Positions 18,809-28,429 of a DNA stretch of 60,333 nucleotides are shown here, piece by piece. A model generated the notes under the pieces. The model made no database searches and was not told the DNA's origin. It saw nothing but the letters and a program-made list of their open reading frames with translations. The translations under genes were made by a program, and so were the position numbers. The first letter of the stretch is position 1. Each line of letters begins with the position of its first letter. The DNA comes from Actinospineispora acaciae DSM 45401 (GTDB taxonomy: Bacteria > Actinomycetota > Actinomycetes > Mycobacteriales > Pseudonocardiaceae): positions 1 through 60,333 of the forward strand of contig NZ_JIAI01000024.1 of NCBI RefSeq assembly GCF_000620785.1, written 5' to 3'.

Positions 18809-19812
18809 CGATGCGTGTCATTACGTCCCTTGTCCTGACAATCTTCGCGCTCGCGGGGTGCGCCGGCGGTGGGTCGTCCGATCCGGGCAGGCCGAACGCC
18901 GCGACGGGTTCGTACCCGTTCACCATGAAGAACTGCGGCAAAGACGTGACGTTCCAGGCGCCGCCGAGGCGAGTCGTCGCGGCGAGCCAGGCCGCCGCCG
19001 AGATCCTCATCCACCTGGGAGTGGGCGACCGGATCGTCGGATCGGGATACGAGATCGACAAGGTGCCGGCGGACGTCGCCGAGCAGTACGGGAAGATCCC
19101 GATCCTGTCCGCGCCCCGCCAGGAGATCAAACAAGAGAAGCTGCTGGAAGCACAGCCGGACTTCGTCTACACCACCTTCGGGGACTTTCTGACCGCGGGG
19201 CGTACCGGTGACCGGGCGCAACTGTACGAGCTGGGCGTGCCGTCCTACGTGAGCGAGTTCGACTGCGTGATGCACCAGAGCGTGGCGGGCGCGAACTTCG
19301 AAATGATGTACCAGGAGTACCGCGATCTGGCCAAGATCCTCGACGTACCGGCCGAGGGCGAGAAATTTGTGACCGAGCAGAAGGCCGTGGTGAACAAGGC
19401 GCTGGGCGCCATCGAGAACAAGAACACCCCGCTGAAGGTGATGTGGTTCTACTCCACCTACGGCGGCACCCCGTGGGCAGCGGGCCCCGGCGGTCTGCCG
19501 CAGCACATCTCCGACCTCGTCGGGGTCAAGAACATCTTCGCCGACGCGTCGACCAGGTGGGCCGAGGTGAGCTGGGACGAGGTCGCCGCCCGGAGTCCCG
19601 ACGTCATCATCCTGGCCGACCTGACCCGAGGCGAACCCGACGACACCGCGCGCGAAAAGATCGATCTGCTCAAGAAAGACCCCCTCACCAGCAAGCTCGA
19701 TGCGGTGGCCAACGACAGGTTCATCACGATCCCCGGCCGCTACATGGATCACAGCTGCTGCACCGCGAACGCGGTTCCCGCGCTCGTCGAAGGACTGAAC
19801 AAGTTCCGATGA
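18805..19812 (+). CDS. Metallophore/siderophore-binding lipoprotein, copy 1
   Basis: A 335-residue FepB/BtuF-type binding protein with signal MRVITSLVLTIFALAGCAGG (lipobox LAGC). Two lobes are visible: KRVVAASQ-like first strand (RRVVAASQAAAEILIHLG), VGSGYEI, LEAQPDFVYTTF, a long linker helix (VTEQKAVVNKALGAIE), then WFYSTYGGTPWAAGPGGLP and DVIILADLTRGEPDD. It would deliver a loaded metallophore to the FecCD permease. The C-terminus has a DHSCCTANAVPALVEGL segment with two adjacent cysteines that copy 2 lacks. Its ATG overlaps the ABC gene stop. The ligand is probably a zinc or iron chelate; the Zur-like box favours zinc. Confidence 0.85.
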
Positions 19813-19880
19813 ACAGCCGACCGCCATGGCAACGAGTCCGCACAGGACTCACCGCACAACTGGACGGACGCTCACAAAAA

Positions 19881-20888
19881 ATGAAGATGCGTGTCGTTAC
19901 ATCCCTTGTCCTGACAATCTTCGCGCTCGCCGGTTGCGCCGGCGGTAGGCCGTCCGACCCGGACAGGCCGAACGCCGCGACGGGTTCGTACCCGTTCACC
20001 ATCAAGAACTGCGGCACGGACGTGACCGTCCGGGCGGCGCCGAAACGAGTCGTCACGATGAACCAGACCGCCGCCGAGATCCTCATCCACCTGGGGGTGG
20101 ACGACCGGATCGTCGGGTCGGGCTACGAGATCTACCAGGTGCCGGACGAGATCGCCGAGCGGTACGAGAAGCTCCCGATCCTGTCCGCGCACGGCCAGGA
20201 GATCACGCACGAGAAACTGCTGGAAGCCCAGCCGGACTTGGTGTACAGCTCATTCGGGAGTTTTCTCACCGCGCCGCATTCCGGCGATCGTGAAGAACTG
20301 CACAAGTTAGGCGTGCCGACCTACGTGACCGAGTTCGACTGCACCGAGCACGTCGCCGTGCCCGGCGCGAACTTCCCGATGATGTACGAGGAGTACCGCC
20401 GGCTGGCCAGGATCTTCGATGTACCGGCCGCCGGGGAGAAACTGGTGACCGAGCAGCAAACCATGATCGACAAAGCGCTCGCCGCCGTCAAGAAACGGGA
20501 CAGGCCGCTGAAGGTGATGTGGTTCTACTCCATGTGGGGTGGCACTCCGTGGGCGGCCGGTCCCGGCGGCCTGCCGCAGAATGTCTCCGATCTCGTCGGT
20601 GTCCAGAACATCTTCGCCGACGCCTCGACCAAGATGGCCGAGGTCAGTTGGGACGCGGTCGCCGCCCGAAACCCCGACGTCATCATCCTGGCCGACCTGA
20701 CAAGGGGCGAACCCAACGACCTCGCGCGGGAAAAGATCGACCTGCTCAAGAAGGACCCCCTGACCAGCAAGCTCGGCGCGGTGGCCGCGGATCGGTTCAT
20801 CATCGTCCCGGGAGCCCAGATGGACCCCGGCTACGGCAGCGCGTACCTGGTTCCCGCGCTGGTCGACGGCCTGAACAGGCTTCCGTGA
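19881..20888 (+). CDS. Metallophore/siderophore-binding lipoprotein, copy 2
   Basis: A tandem paralogue of copy 1, also 335 residues when started at ATG 19881. The signal MRVVTSLVLTIFALAGCAGG differs at one position in twenty, and WFYSMWGGTPWAAGPGGLP and DVIILADLTRGEPND are nearly the same. Differences cluster at likely ligand-side positions (VSGYEIYQVPDE, EHVAVPGANF, MDPGYGSAYLVPAL). An in-frame ATG at 19809 overlaps the copy 1 stop, but its 24 extra codons are a relic of the ABC gene tail (AQLDGRSQK versus AQLDGHSQE), so 19881 is preferred on homology. Coupled initiation at 19809 would add a long cytoplasmic extension before the signal. The pair may bind different chelates. Confidence 0.85.
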   Translation: MKMRVVTSLVLTIFALAGCAGGRPSDPDRPNAATGSYPFTIKNCGTDVTVRAAPKRVVTMNQTAAEILIHLGVDDRIVGSGYEIYQVPDEIAERYEKLPILSAHGQEITHEKLLEAQPDLVYSSFGSFLTAPHSGDREELHKLGVPTYVTEFDCTEHVAVPGANFPMMYEEYRRLARIFDVPAAGEKLVTEQQTMIDKALAAVKKRDRPLKVMWFYSMWGGTPWAAGPGGLPQNVSDLVGVQNIFADASTKMAEVSWDAVAARNPDVIILADLTRGEPNDLAREKIDLLKKDPLTSKLGAVAADRFIIVPGAQMDPGYGSAYLVPALVDGLNRLP

Positions 20889-21973
20889 ACCTGCCGTCCG
20901 CCATGACGACCAGTGCCGATGTCAAGGCTCGGCCCCGGATCACGGGCCGTGGGCCGGTTCCGATGGTGGTCGTGTTCGTCCTGGCCGTGGCCGGGCTGCT
21001 CGTGTCGATCGTCGCGGCGTCGCTGTTCGGGACCGCGAGCATCGGCCCGCTCGACGTCGTCTCCACGATCATGCGGCACGTCGGCCTCGGTGGGATCGCT
21101 CCCTCCGCACCACTGCCGGGGCTGCTGGACGCCCTGATATGGGACTCCCGCGTCCCTCGGGTGCTGCTGGCCACCGCGGTCGGCACGGCGCTGGCGGTCT
21201 CCGGCACGGTCCTGCAGTCGGTCACCAGGAACCCGCTGGCCGACCCCTACCTGCTGGGGGTCTCCTCCGGCGCCTCCACCGGGGCGGTGGCCGTGATCCT
21301 GCTGGGCGTCGGCGGAACCAGCCTGTCCCTGTCGACCGGGGCCTTCATCGGCGGGCTGGTCTCCTTCGCCGTGTTGCTGGTCCTGCTCGGCGGGGGCCGC
21401 GTCGCCAGCCCCTCGCGCGTGGTGCTCACCGGCATGCTCGTGTACCAGTTCTTCGCCGCGGTCACCTCGGTCATCCTCATGGTCAGCGGGGACGCGAACT
21501 CCACCCGAGGGTTCACCTACTGGCTGCTCGGCACGCTCGCGGGCGCCCGGTGGCAGATGGTGACCGTCACCCTGCTGATCGTCCTGGTCGGGGTGCTGGC
21601 CATCCAGTTCTTCGCGCCCGCGCTCGACGCGTTCACGTTCGGCTGGGAGTCCGCGGCGGCCCTGGGGATCAACGTCACCTCGGCCCGCATCTGGCTGATG
21701 GTGCTGACCTCGGCGATCACGGCGGCGGCCGTGGCGTCCTCCGGCGCGATCGGCTTCCTCGGGCTGCTCGTCCCGCACGTCGTGCGCATCCTGGCCAGCC
21801 CGATGCACCGCGGCCTGCTGCCGCTGTCCGCGATCGTCGGCGCCACGTTCCTCATCTGGGTGGACACGTTCGCGCGGACCGCGTTCTCGCCGCACGAGGT
21901 GCCCGCGGGGGTCATCACCGCGCTGCTCGGCGCGCCCGCGTTCGCGCTGGTCCTGAAGCGTCTGGAGTCCTGA
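20885..21973 (+). CDS. FecCD-family metallophore ABC permease
   Basis: A 362-residue FecCD/BtuC-type permease with about nine or ten membrane segments. Family motifs are VPRVLLATAVGTALAVSG, LQSVTRNPLADPYLLGVSSG, GAIGFLGLLVPHVVRIL and the final GAPAFALVLKR. The GTG start overlaps the copy 2 stop (GTGA); an ATG at 20903 is the alternative. It forms the inner-membrane channel with the ATPase encoded next. Only one permease gene is present, so the channel is probably a homodimer. Confidence 0.92.
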   Translation: MNLPSAMTTSADVKARPRITGRGPVPMVVVFVLAVAGLLVSIVAASLFGTASIGPLDVVSTIMRHVGLGGIAPSAPLPGLLDALIWDSRVPRVLLATAVGTALAVSGTVLQSVTRNPLADPYLLGVSSGASTGAVAVILLGVGGTSLSLSTGAFIGGLVSFAVLLVLLGGGRVASPSRVVLTGMLVYQFFAAVTSVILMVSGDANSTRGFTYWLLGTLAGARWQMVTVTLLIVLVGVLAIQFFAPALDAFTFGWESAAALGINVTSARIWLMVLTSAITAAAVASSGAIGFLGLLVPHVVRILASPMHRGLLPLSAIVGATFLIWVDTFARTAFSPHEVPAGVITALLGAPAFALVLKRLES

Positions 21974-22788
21974 TGGGCCGCATCACCGCCACCGGGCTGT
22001 CCTGGTCGGTCAAGGGGCACCGGCTGCTGGACGGCATCGACCTGGCCGCCCGGGACGGGACCGTCGTCGGGCTGCTCGGCCCCAACGGCTCGGGCAAGTC
22101 CACCCTGCTGCGCCTGCTCGCCGGGCTGCGCGACCCGGACACCGGAACCGTCCGGTACGACGACACCAGCCTTCGCGACCTCGGCCGCCGGGTGCTCGCG
22201 CGGCGCCTCGCCGTCGTCGAACAGGACGTGTCCGCCCACACCCACGTCAGCGTCCGCCAGGTCGTGGAGCTGGGCCGGACGCCTTTCCGGGGGCGCTTCG
22301 ACGCGCTGACCGAACACGACCGGCGGATCGTCGATGCCGCGCTGGAACGGGTCGACGTCGCCGACAAACAACACCGGAGCTGGCACACCCTGTCCGGCGG
22401 GGAGAAGCAGCGCACCCAGCTCGCCCGCGCCCTCGCCCAGGAGCCCCGCGAGATCCTCCTCGACGAACCCACCAACCACCTCGACATCCGCCATCAGCTC
22501 GAACTGCTCGACCTGCTCAGAACGCTCGACGTCACGTGCGTCGTCGCCCTGCACGACCTCAACCTCGCCGTCCGCTACTGCGACCACATCGTCGTCCTCG
22601 ACCACGGCCAGGTGGTCGCCTCGGGAACGCCCGAGACCGTGCTGACCTCCGACCTGATCGAGTCGGTCTACGGCGTCACCGTGCTCATCGACCGCGAACC
22701 CGTCACGGGCGTTCTCCGGGTCACCTACCTGGCCGCCACCGCCTGGGAAACGACCGCTCGCACGGCGATGCAACTCGATCCTCGGTAG
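21973..22788 (+). CDS. FecE-type metallophore ABC ATP-binding protein
   Basis: A 271-residue ATPase: Walker A GPNGSGKST, Q-loop VVEQDVSAH, signature LSGGEKQRTQLARAL, Walker B ILLDEPTNHLD and the VALHDLNLAVRYCD histidine region. It matches ATP-binding subunits of iron-siderophore and cobalamin importers. The ATG shares one base with the permease stop (TGATG). It ends the seven-kilobase operon that begins at the Zur-like box. The following 102 bp hold the promoter of the next operon; no strong terminator is evident. Confidence 0.92.
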   Translation: MGRITATGLSWSVKGHRLLDGIDLAARDGTVVGLLGPNGSGKSTLLRLLAGLRDPDTGTVRYDDTSLRDLGRRVLARRLAVVEQDVSAHTHVSVRQVVELGRTPFRGRFDALTEHDRRIVDAALERVDVADKQHRSWHTLSGGEKQRTQLARALAQEPREILLDEPTNHLDIRHQLELLDLLRTLDVTCVVALHDLNLAVRYCDHIVVLDHGQVVASGTPETVLTSDLIESVYGVTVLIDREPVTGVLRVTYLAATAWETTARTAMQLDPR

Positions 22789-22820
22789 CCGGTCAGGGCA
22801 GGCCCGTCCTCTCCGCCGCG

Positions 22821-22861
22821 TTGACAGCACCCGCACGAGCTGCTTGTATACAGTCGCATAC
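22821..22861 (+). promoter_or_regulatory. Promoter and GntR-type operator of the TPP-enzyme operon
   Basis: TTGACA (22821-22826) and TGTATA (22845-22850), spaced 18 bp, form a strong promoter. TGTATACAGTCGCATAC (22845-22861) overlaps the -10 element and carries GTAT/ATAC arms. A related 17-bp sequence, identical at 13 positions, is at 28391-28407 before the pxp genes. The obvious candidate repressor is the GntR/FCD protein encoded at 31723. Confidence 0.6.
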
Positions 22862-22890
22862 GGCAGTATTCACCGGCGAAGGGGGCCACT

Positions 22891-24510
22891 GTGGGCGACC
22901 GTCCGGCATCGACGGCGGGGGTGGTCGCGGACTATCTGGTGGGGGCGGGGACGCGCTACGCGTTCGCGTATCCGGGTGATCCGACGATCGAGCTGATGGA
23001 GCGGTTCCGCGACCGGGGCATCGAGGTCGTGCTGGCCCGCCGCGAGGGCACCGCGGCGTTCATGGCCGAGGGGTACGCCATGGCGACCGGGGAGCCGGGG
23101 GTGTGCGTCTCCACCCTGGGGCCGGGGTCGACGGCGCTGGTCAACGGCGTCGCCTGCGCCACGCTGGACCGGGTGCCGATGGTGGCGATCTCCGGGCAGA
23201 TCGAGTCGTCGCGCGAGCAGTACTTCACCCACCAGGTGGTGGACCACGGCAGGCTGTACGCCCCGGTCACCAAGTGGGCGGGCCGGCTGGAGCCGGGCTC
23301 GGTGGGCACCGTGATGCGCAAGGCGCTGCGCACCGCGACCGCGGAACGCCCCGGCGCCGTCCACCTCACCGCGACCGCCGACGCGATCACCGCCGAGGCC
23401 CGCGACGCGGGGGTCCGGCTGCCCCCGCGCGAGCCCGCCGCGGCCACCGTCCAGGTGATTGGCACCGAGCGCGGCGCGGACCCGGCGGCGCTGCTGCGGT
23501 CCGCGCGCCGGCCGGTGCTGCTGGCGGGGATCGGCGCGGTGCGTGCCGGGGCCACCGGCGGGCTGGTCGCGCTGGCCGAGCGGGCCGGCGCCCCGGTGGT
23601 GGTGTCGCCGATGGCCAAGGGCGTGTTCCCGGAGGACCACCCGTACTTCGCCGGCGTGCTCGACATGGCGTGCAACGCGCTGCTGTGGCGGTTCCTCGGC
23701 GAGTCCGACCTGGTCGTGGCGGCCGGGTTCGACGCGGTGGAGCTGATCAAGCCGTGGTCGGTGGCCGCGCCGGTGCTGCACGTGGACGGCACGCCCAACA
23801 CCGACCAGATCTACGCCGCCGACGTCGAGGTGGTCGGCGACGTCGACGCGGCGCTGCGCTGGCTGGCCGAGGACTGGACCGGCCAGCCGCGCCGCACCGA
23901 GGCACAGGTCGCGGCGCACCGCGCCGAGCTGCGCGCGGCGTACTACCACGGCCGCACCGAGGGCGCGCTCAACCCGACCGACGTCGTCGACGAGGTGGCC
24001 GCCGCCGCCCCGGCGGGCGCCGTGGTGGTCAGCGACGTGGGCTCGCACAAGCTGCTGGTCGGCCAGGGGTGGCTCACCCGGGAGCCGCGCGGGTGCCTGA
24101 TGACGAACGGGCTGTCCGCGATGGGGCTCGGGGTGCCGGGCACGATCGCGGCGAAGCTGGCCCGGCCGGACCGGGCGGTGATCGGCATGGTCGGCGACGG
24201 CGGGTTCGCGATGACCGCGACCGAGCTGCGGCTGGCCTCGTCGCTCGGGGTGGGCATCGCCGTCGTGGTGTTCGTGGACGGCAGCCTCAACCGCATCGAG
24301 CTCAAGCAGCGGGCCCAGAGCTACGCCAGCACGGCCACCCGCCTGGAGCACACCGACCTGGTCGCCCTCGCCGAGTCGATGCAGTGCGACGGGGTGCGGG
24401 TGGACTCGCCGGCGGCGCTGGCCAAGGCGCTGGCCGGGCTGGACGCGCTGAGCCGGCCGCTGGTCGTGGAGGCGCACATCGATCCGGCGCAGTACGAGTC
24501 GCAGTTCTGA
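22891..24510 (+). CDS. Thiamine-diphosphate enzyme, acetolactate-synthase-like
   Basis: A 539-residue ThDP enzyme with the three usual domains. The N-terminal PYR domain has the activating glutamate in LARREGTAAFMAEGYA; the central domain starts near ERGADPAALLRSARRPVLL; the C-terminal PP domain has the metal/ThDP motif GDGGFAMTATELRLA. After GDGG the expected NN pair is replaced by VFVDGSLNRIELKQ, a form found in 2-oxoacid decarboxylases and related lyases rather than biosynthetic acetolactate synthases. No small regulatory subunit is nearby. It is first in the putative GntR operon with MmgE/PrpD and aminotransferase genes, so it probably cleaves or decarboxylates a 2-oxoacid formed in the pathway. 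Confidence 0.75.
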   Translation: MGDRPASTAGVVADYLVGAGTRYAFAYPGDPTIELMERFRDRGIEVVLARREGTAAFMAEGYAMATGEPGVCVSTLGPGSTALVNGVACATLDRVPMVAISGQIESSREQYFTHQVVDHGRLYAPVTKWAGRLEPGSVGTVMRKALRTATAERPGAVHLTATADAITAEARDAGVRLPPREPAAATVQVIGTERGADPAALLRSARRPVLLAGIGAVRAGATGGLVALAERAGAPVVVSPMAKGVFPEDHPYFAGVLDMACNALLWRFLGESDLVVAAGFDAVELIKPWSVAAPVLHVDGTPNTDQIYAADVEVVGDVDAALRWLAEDWTGQPRRTEAQVAAHRAELRAAYYHGRTEGALNPTDVVDEVAAAAPAGAVVVSDVGSHKLLVGQGWLTREPRGCLMTNGLSAMGLGVPGTIAAKLARPDRAVIGMVGDGGFAMTATELRLASSLGVGIAVVVFVDGSLNRIELKQRAQSYASTATRLEHTDLVALAESMQCDGVRVDSPAALAKALAGLDALSRPLVVEAHIDPAQYESQF

Positions 24511-24526
24511 AGGAGGCGGGCAACCC

Positions 24527-25900
24527 GTGACCGAAGTGATCACGACCGGGCCGCCGGAGGCGGTCGCCACCGCGCTGGCCGAGCGCGCGGTCGCGGCCCG
24601 GGCGAACGGGCTGGAAGAGCCGGTGCGCCGGGCGGCGGTGCGCGCGGTGGTGGACTGGTACGGGGCGGCGGTGGCGGGTGGCGTGGTCGCGCCGGCCAGC
24701 CTGCTGCGCGGGGTGCTGCCCGCCGGCGGGGGCCGCGCGCGGCTGCTCGGCGACGGAGCTGGTGTGACCACCGACGCGCGCACCGCCGCGCTGGTCAACG
24801 GCACCGCCGCGCACACCGTGGAGCTGGACGACATCTACAGCCCCGGCCTCTACCACCCGGGCGCGCCCACCGTGGCCGCCGCGCTGGCGGTGGCCGACGA
24901 GCGCGGCCACACCGGCCCCGAGCTGCTGCGCGCGGTCACCGTCGGGTACGAGGTCGGCGACCGGGTGGCCGAGGCCGTCAACCCCGCCCACTACGCGTAC
25001 TGGCACACCACCGGCACCGTCGGGGCGATCGGCGCGGCCGCCGCGGTCGCCGAGCTGGTCGGGCTGCCCGCCGATCAGTTCGCGCACGCGCTGGCCACCG
25101 CGACCACGTTCGCCGCCGGGCTGCAGCAGGCGTTCCGGTCCGACGCGATGAGCAAGCCGCTGCACGCCGGGCGCGCCGCCGAGGCCGGGGTGCTCGCCGC
25201 GCTGGCCGCCGAGGCGGGCGTCACCGGCGCCCCGGACGTGCTGGACGGCCCTGCCGGGTTCGGCGCCGCGACGGCCCGGACCCCGGACTGGAACGCCGCA
25301 ACCGAGCCGTTCGACGGCGACTATCGGATCCAGCGCACCAGCGTCAAGCCCTACCCCTGCTGCGGCCACACCTTCGCCGCGATCGACGCCTGCCTGGCGC
25401 TGCGCGAGCGGGGCGTGGGGGCCGGCGACGTCGCCCGCCTGGAGATCAGCAGCTACGGCACCGCGCTCGCGGTGGCCGGCAACCCGGCGCCCGCCACCGC
25501 GTTCGAGGCGAAGTTCAGCATCCCGTTCGTCGCCGCCGTCGCGCTGCTGGACGGCGCGGTGACGCTGGCGTCCTTCGACGCGGCCCGCACCGCCGACCCC
25601 GACGTGCGCCGGCTGCTGACAATCACCGAGCTGGCCGAGGACCCCCAGCTCACCTCGGCGTTCCCGGGCAAGCGGGGCGCCACGGCCGAGGTGGTCGACA
25701 CGGCCGGACGGACCCACGCGGTGACCGTGCCGAGCCGGGCCGGGGACCCGGACAACCCGATCGACGACCGGCGGCTGGACCGCAAGCTGCGCGAGCTGCT
25801 CACCCCGGTGGCCGGCGCGCGGCGGGCCGAGGAGGCGAGCGCCGCACTCTGGCGGCTGGCCGAGGCCGGCCCGGTCGCCAAGGAGCTGCCATGGCTGTGA
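24527..25900 (+). CDS. MmgE/PrpD-family protein
   Basis: A 457-residue MmgE/PrpD protein, the family of 2-methylcitrate dehydratase, cis-aconitate decarboxylase and iminodisuccinate epimerase. Landmarks are NGTAAHTVELDDIY, HPGAPTVAAALAVAD, KPLHAGRAAEAGVLAA, SVKPYPCCGHTFAAIDA and KFSIPFVAAVALLDG. The start GTG follows AAGGAGG. Its end overlaps the aminotransferase start by 10 bp. With a ThDP enzyme and an aminotransferase, a substituted dicarboxylic or amino-dicarboxylic substrate is plausible, but the reaction (dehydratase, decarboxylase or epimerase) cannot be read from the sequence. Confidence 0.8.
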   Translation: MTEVITTGPPEAVATALAERAVAARANGLEEPVRRAAVRAVVDWYGAAVAGGVVAPASLLRGVLPAGGGRARLLGDGAGVTTDARTAALVNGTAAHTVELDDIYSPGLYHPGAPTVAAALAVADERGHTGPELLRAVTVGYEVGDRVAEAVNPAHYAYWHTTGTVGAIGAAAAVAELVGLPADQFAHALATATTFAAGLQQAFRSDAMSKPLHAGRAAEAGVLAALAAEAGVTGAPDVLDGPAGFGAATARTPDWNAATEPFDGDYRIQRTSVKPYPCCGHTFAAIDACLALRERGVGAGDVARLEISSYGTALAVAGNPAPATAFEAKFSIPFVAAVALLDGAVTLASFDAARTADPDVRRLLTITELAEDPQLTSAFPGKRGATAEVVDTAGRTHAVTVPSRAGDPDNPIDDRRLDRKLRELLTPVAGARRAEEASAALWRLAEAGPVAKELPWL

Positions 25901-27057
25901 CCGGATTCCTCCCCGCCGAGGCGGTCCGCCGGGTACGGGAACACAGCCAGCGCCCGGAGGGCCGCCCCGGCCCGGACGTGGTCGGCCTGCACCTCGGCGA
26001 GCCCAGCTACCAGACCCCGGAGTTCGTCCTCACCGCGATGGACGAGGCGCTGCGCGCGGGCTACACCCACTACGCGCACCCGCAGGGCGACCCCGAGCTC
26101 AAGCGGGCACTGGCCGAGCGACTCAACAAGCTCAACCGGGCTGGGTCGTTCGCCCCGGACGACATCGTGATCACCTCGGGCGGGTCGGCGGCGCTGGGCG
26201 CGGCGCTGCTGGCGGTGGTGCGCGGCGGCGACCGGGTGGTGGTCCCGGAGCCGACCTACTCGCTGTACGCGGACATCGTCCGGCTGGCCGGCGGCACCCC
26301 GGTGCCGGTGCGCTGCCGCCCCGACCTGGGGCTGGACCTGGAGGCGATCGACGCGGCCGCCCCCGGCGCACGGCTGGTGGCGCTGTGCAACCCGGTGAAC
26401 CCCACCGGCGCGGTGTTCGACGCGCCCGAGCTCACCGAGCTGGCCCGCATCGCCCGCCGCCACGACCTGCTCGTGCTCGCCGACGAGGCCTACGACCAGA
26501 TCAGCTACACCCCCCGGTTCGCCTCCACGCTGGACGTCCCGGAGCTGGCCGACCGGCTGATCTACTGCCAGACGTTCTCCAAGAGCTACGCCATGACCGG
26601 CTGGCGGCTCGGCTACGTGGCCGCCCCCACGGAGATCAGCAAGGCGGTCGCCGTGGTGCACCGCACCTTCAACAGCAGCGTGAACGCCGCGGTGCAGCGG
26701 GCCGGCCTCGCCGCGCTCGCCGACGACAACCGCTGGCCGGCCGCCCGGCTCGCCGACTACCGCCGGCGCCGGGACCTGGTCGTACGGCGGCTGGCCGGGG
26801 TGCCCGGGGTGTCCCTGGCCGAGCCGCAGGGCACGTTCTACGCCTTCGTCCGCTACGCCGCGCCGGTGCCGGCCCACGAGGTCGTCGCGCTGGCGCTGCG
26901 GCGGAAGGTGGGCCTGCGGGCGGGAACCGAGTTCGGCGAGCCCGGCCAGGGCCACGTCCGGCTCTCGTTCAGCGTGCCCGACGCCGAGCTGGAGGACGGC
27001 CTGAGCCGGCTGCGCCGGCTGTTCGCCGACCTGGACGACGGACTGCGCCGCCCGTGA
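25891..27057 (+). CDS. Class I/II PLP-dependent aminotransferase
   Basis: A 388-residue fold-type I aminotransferase. Recognisable parts are HLGEPSYQTPEFV, YTHYAHPQGDPELKRALAERL, ITSGGSAALGAALLAVV, CNPVNPTGAVF, LADEAYDQISY and the PLP-lysine motif FSKSYAMTGWRLGY. The late segment carries the substrate-carboxylate region AGTEFGEPGQGHVRLSFSV. It starts inside the MmgE/PrpD gene end, so the two are coupled. It likely moves an amino group to or from the pathway intermediate, with aspartate- or aromatic-type specificity uncertain. Confidence 0.85.
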   Translation: MAVTGFLPAEAVRRVREHSQRPEGRPGPDVVGLHLGEPSYQTPEFVLTAMDEALRAGYTHYAHPQGDPELKRALAERLNKLNRAGSFAPDDIVITSGGSAALGAALLAVVRGGDRVVVPEPTYSLYADIVRLAGGTPVPVRCRPDLGLDLEAIDAAAPGARLVALCNPVNPTGAVFDAPELTELARIARRHDLLVLADEAYDQISYTPRFASTLDVPELADRLIYCQTFSKSYAMTGWRLGYVAAPTEISKAVAVVHRTFNSSVNAAVQRAGLAALADDNRWPAARLADYRRRRDLVVRRLAGVPGVSLAEPQGTFYAFVRYAAPVPAHEVVALALRRKVGLRAGTEFGEPGQGHVRLSFSVPDAELEDGLSRLRRLFADLDDGLRRP

Positions 27058-27078
27058 CTCAACGAAGAGGAACCGGTG

Positions 27079-28389
27079 ATGATCGTGAGACTTTCCCCCG
27101 ACGAGAGAATGGCGCGAAAGGCGGGGTTCGCTGCCATGGTCGGCACCGCCATCGAGTGGTACGACTTCTACATATTCGGCACCGCCGCCGCGCTCGTGTT
27201 CGATCGCGTGTTCTTTCCGGAGGTGTCGCCCGGAATCGGCATCCTGGCCTCGTTCGCGACATTCTGGGCGGGTTTCCTCACCCGGCCGCTCGGCGGCATC
27301 ATCTTCGGCCACCTCGGTGACCGGGTCGGCCGCAAGAACTCCCTGATCATCACCCTGCTCTTCATGGGTATTGCCACGGTGGGCATCGGCCTGCTGCCCG
27401 GCTACCACTCGATCGGCTGGTGGGCGCCGCTGCTGTTGGTGCTGCTGCGCGGGGTTCAGGGTGTCGCGGTCGGCGGCGAGTGGGGCGGGGCCGTGCTCAT
27501 CAGCACCGAACACGTCGGCTCGCGACGCCGGGTGCTGTTCGGCGCGTTCGCCCAACAGGGCTCCCCCATCGGCTACATCCTGGCCGGCGGGGCGTTCGCG
27601 ATCGCCACCCAGCTGCCGTCCGACCCGTTCCTGACCTGGGGCTGGCGCATCCCGTTCGTCGCCTCGGCGCTGCTGGTCGTGGTCGGCCTCGTCATCCGGC
27701 TGCGGATCGAGGAGTCGCCGGTCCTGCAACGGCTGCGCGCCACCGACCGCACGGCCCGCTACCCGCTGGCGCGGCTGGTCAAGGAGCACCGGGCGCCGCT
27801 GGTGATCGCGGTCCTGGCCATCACGGCGGTGATGACCTCCGCGTACTTCAAGACCACGTTCGCGCTGTCCTGGACGACGAACCAGCTCGGGTTCGACCGC
27901 AACACGATGGTCACCGTCATCCTGATCGGAAACATCGTGCAGTTCTTCGTCCAGCCGTTCGGCGCGGTGCTCAGCGACCGTTTCGGCACCCGAAGAATGG
28001 TGACCATCTTCCTTCTGGTCGAGGTGGTCACGCTGCCGCTGATGTTCGCCCTGTTCGTCACCGGCGACCTGGGCCTCGCGGTGCTCGGCCTCATCCTGGC
28101 CATCATTCCCAACGTGATGTTCTACGCGACGACGGCGGGCGTTCTCATGCGGGCGTTCCCGGCCGCGGTCCGCTATTCCGGAATCGCCGTGTCGTACGCC
28201 GTCTCCGCCACCATATTCGGCGGGAGCGCCCCGGTCGTCGGCCAGGCGCTGCTGACCTGGACCGGGTCCATCGCGCCGGTGGCCGCGTACGCCTCGGCGA
28301 TGGTGCTGGTGTCGCTGGTGGCCACCCGGGCGCTGTGCGGCCGCGCGGTCGACGACGCCGACATGGTCCCCCAGGGCGCTCGCGCGTGA
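27079..28389 (+). CDS. MHS-family MFS metabolite transporter
   Basis: A 436-residue MFS protein of the metabolite:H+ symporter family (ProP, ShiA and KgtP relatives). The signature TAIEWYDFYIFGTAAALVF begins the first membrane segment, followed by FLTRPLGGIIFGHLGDRVGRKN and RGVQGVAVGGEWGGAVLI. Twelve membrane segments are expected. ATG 27079 is preferred, with GAAGAGGA upstream; GTG 27076 is adjacent. It is fourth in the operon and probably imports the operon's substrate, an organic acid or zwitterion. Confidence 0.85.
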   Translation: MIVRLSPDERMARKAGFAAMVGTAIEWYDFYIFGTAAALVFDRVFFPEVSPGIGILASFATFWAGFLTRPLGGIIFGHLGDRVGRKNSLIITLLFMGIATVGIGLLPGYHSIGWWAPLLLVLLRGVQGVAVGGEWGGAVLISTEHVGSRRRVLFGAFAQQGSPIGYILAGGAFAIATQLPSDPFLTWGWRIPFVASALLVVVGLVIRLRIEESPVLQRLRATDRTARYPLARLVKEHRAPLVIAVLAITAVMTSAYFKTTFALSWTTNQLGFDRNTMVTVILIGNIVQFFVQPFGAVLSDRFGTRRMVTIFLLVEVVTLPLMFALFVTGDLGLAVLGLILAIIPNVMFYATTAGVLMRAFPAAVRYSGIAVSYAVSATIFGGSAPVVGQALLTWTGSIAPVAAYASAMVLVSLVATRALCGRAVDDADMVPQGARA

Positions 28390-28390
28390 C

Positions 28391-28407
28391 TGCATACACT
28401 CGTGTAC
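28391..28407. promoter_or_regulatory. Second GntR-type operator, before pxpA
   Basis: TGCATACACTCGTGTAC is identical at 13 of 17 positions to TGTATACAGTCGCATAC at 22845-22861. It contains the perfect inverted repeat TACAC-TC-GTGTA. It fills the 40-bp gap between the MHS transporter stop and pxpA, giving the pxp genes independent control within the same regulon. Confidence 0.55.
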
Positions 28408-28429
28408 CGGACGACGGCAAGGACTCTCG

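Noticed and set aside
19809..19880. Upstream ATG for the second lipoprotein gene
   Set aside because: The 24 codons are a relic of the preceding ABC gene tail. Starting at 19881 gives the same length and signal peptide as copy 1. Coupled initiation at 19809 is not fully excluded.
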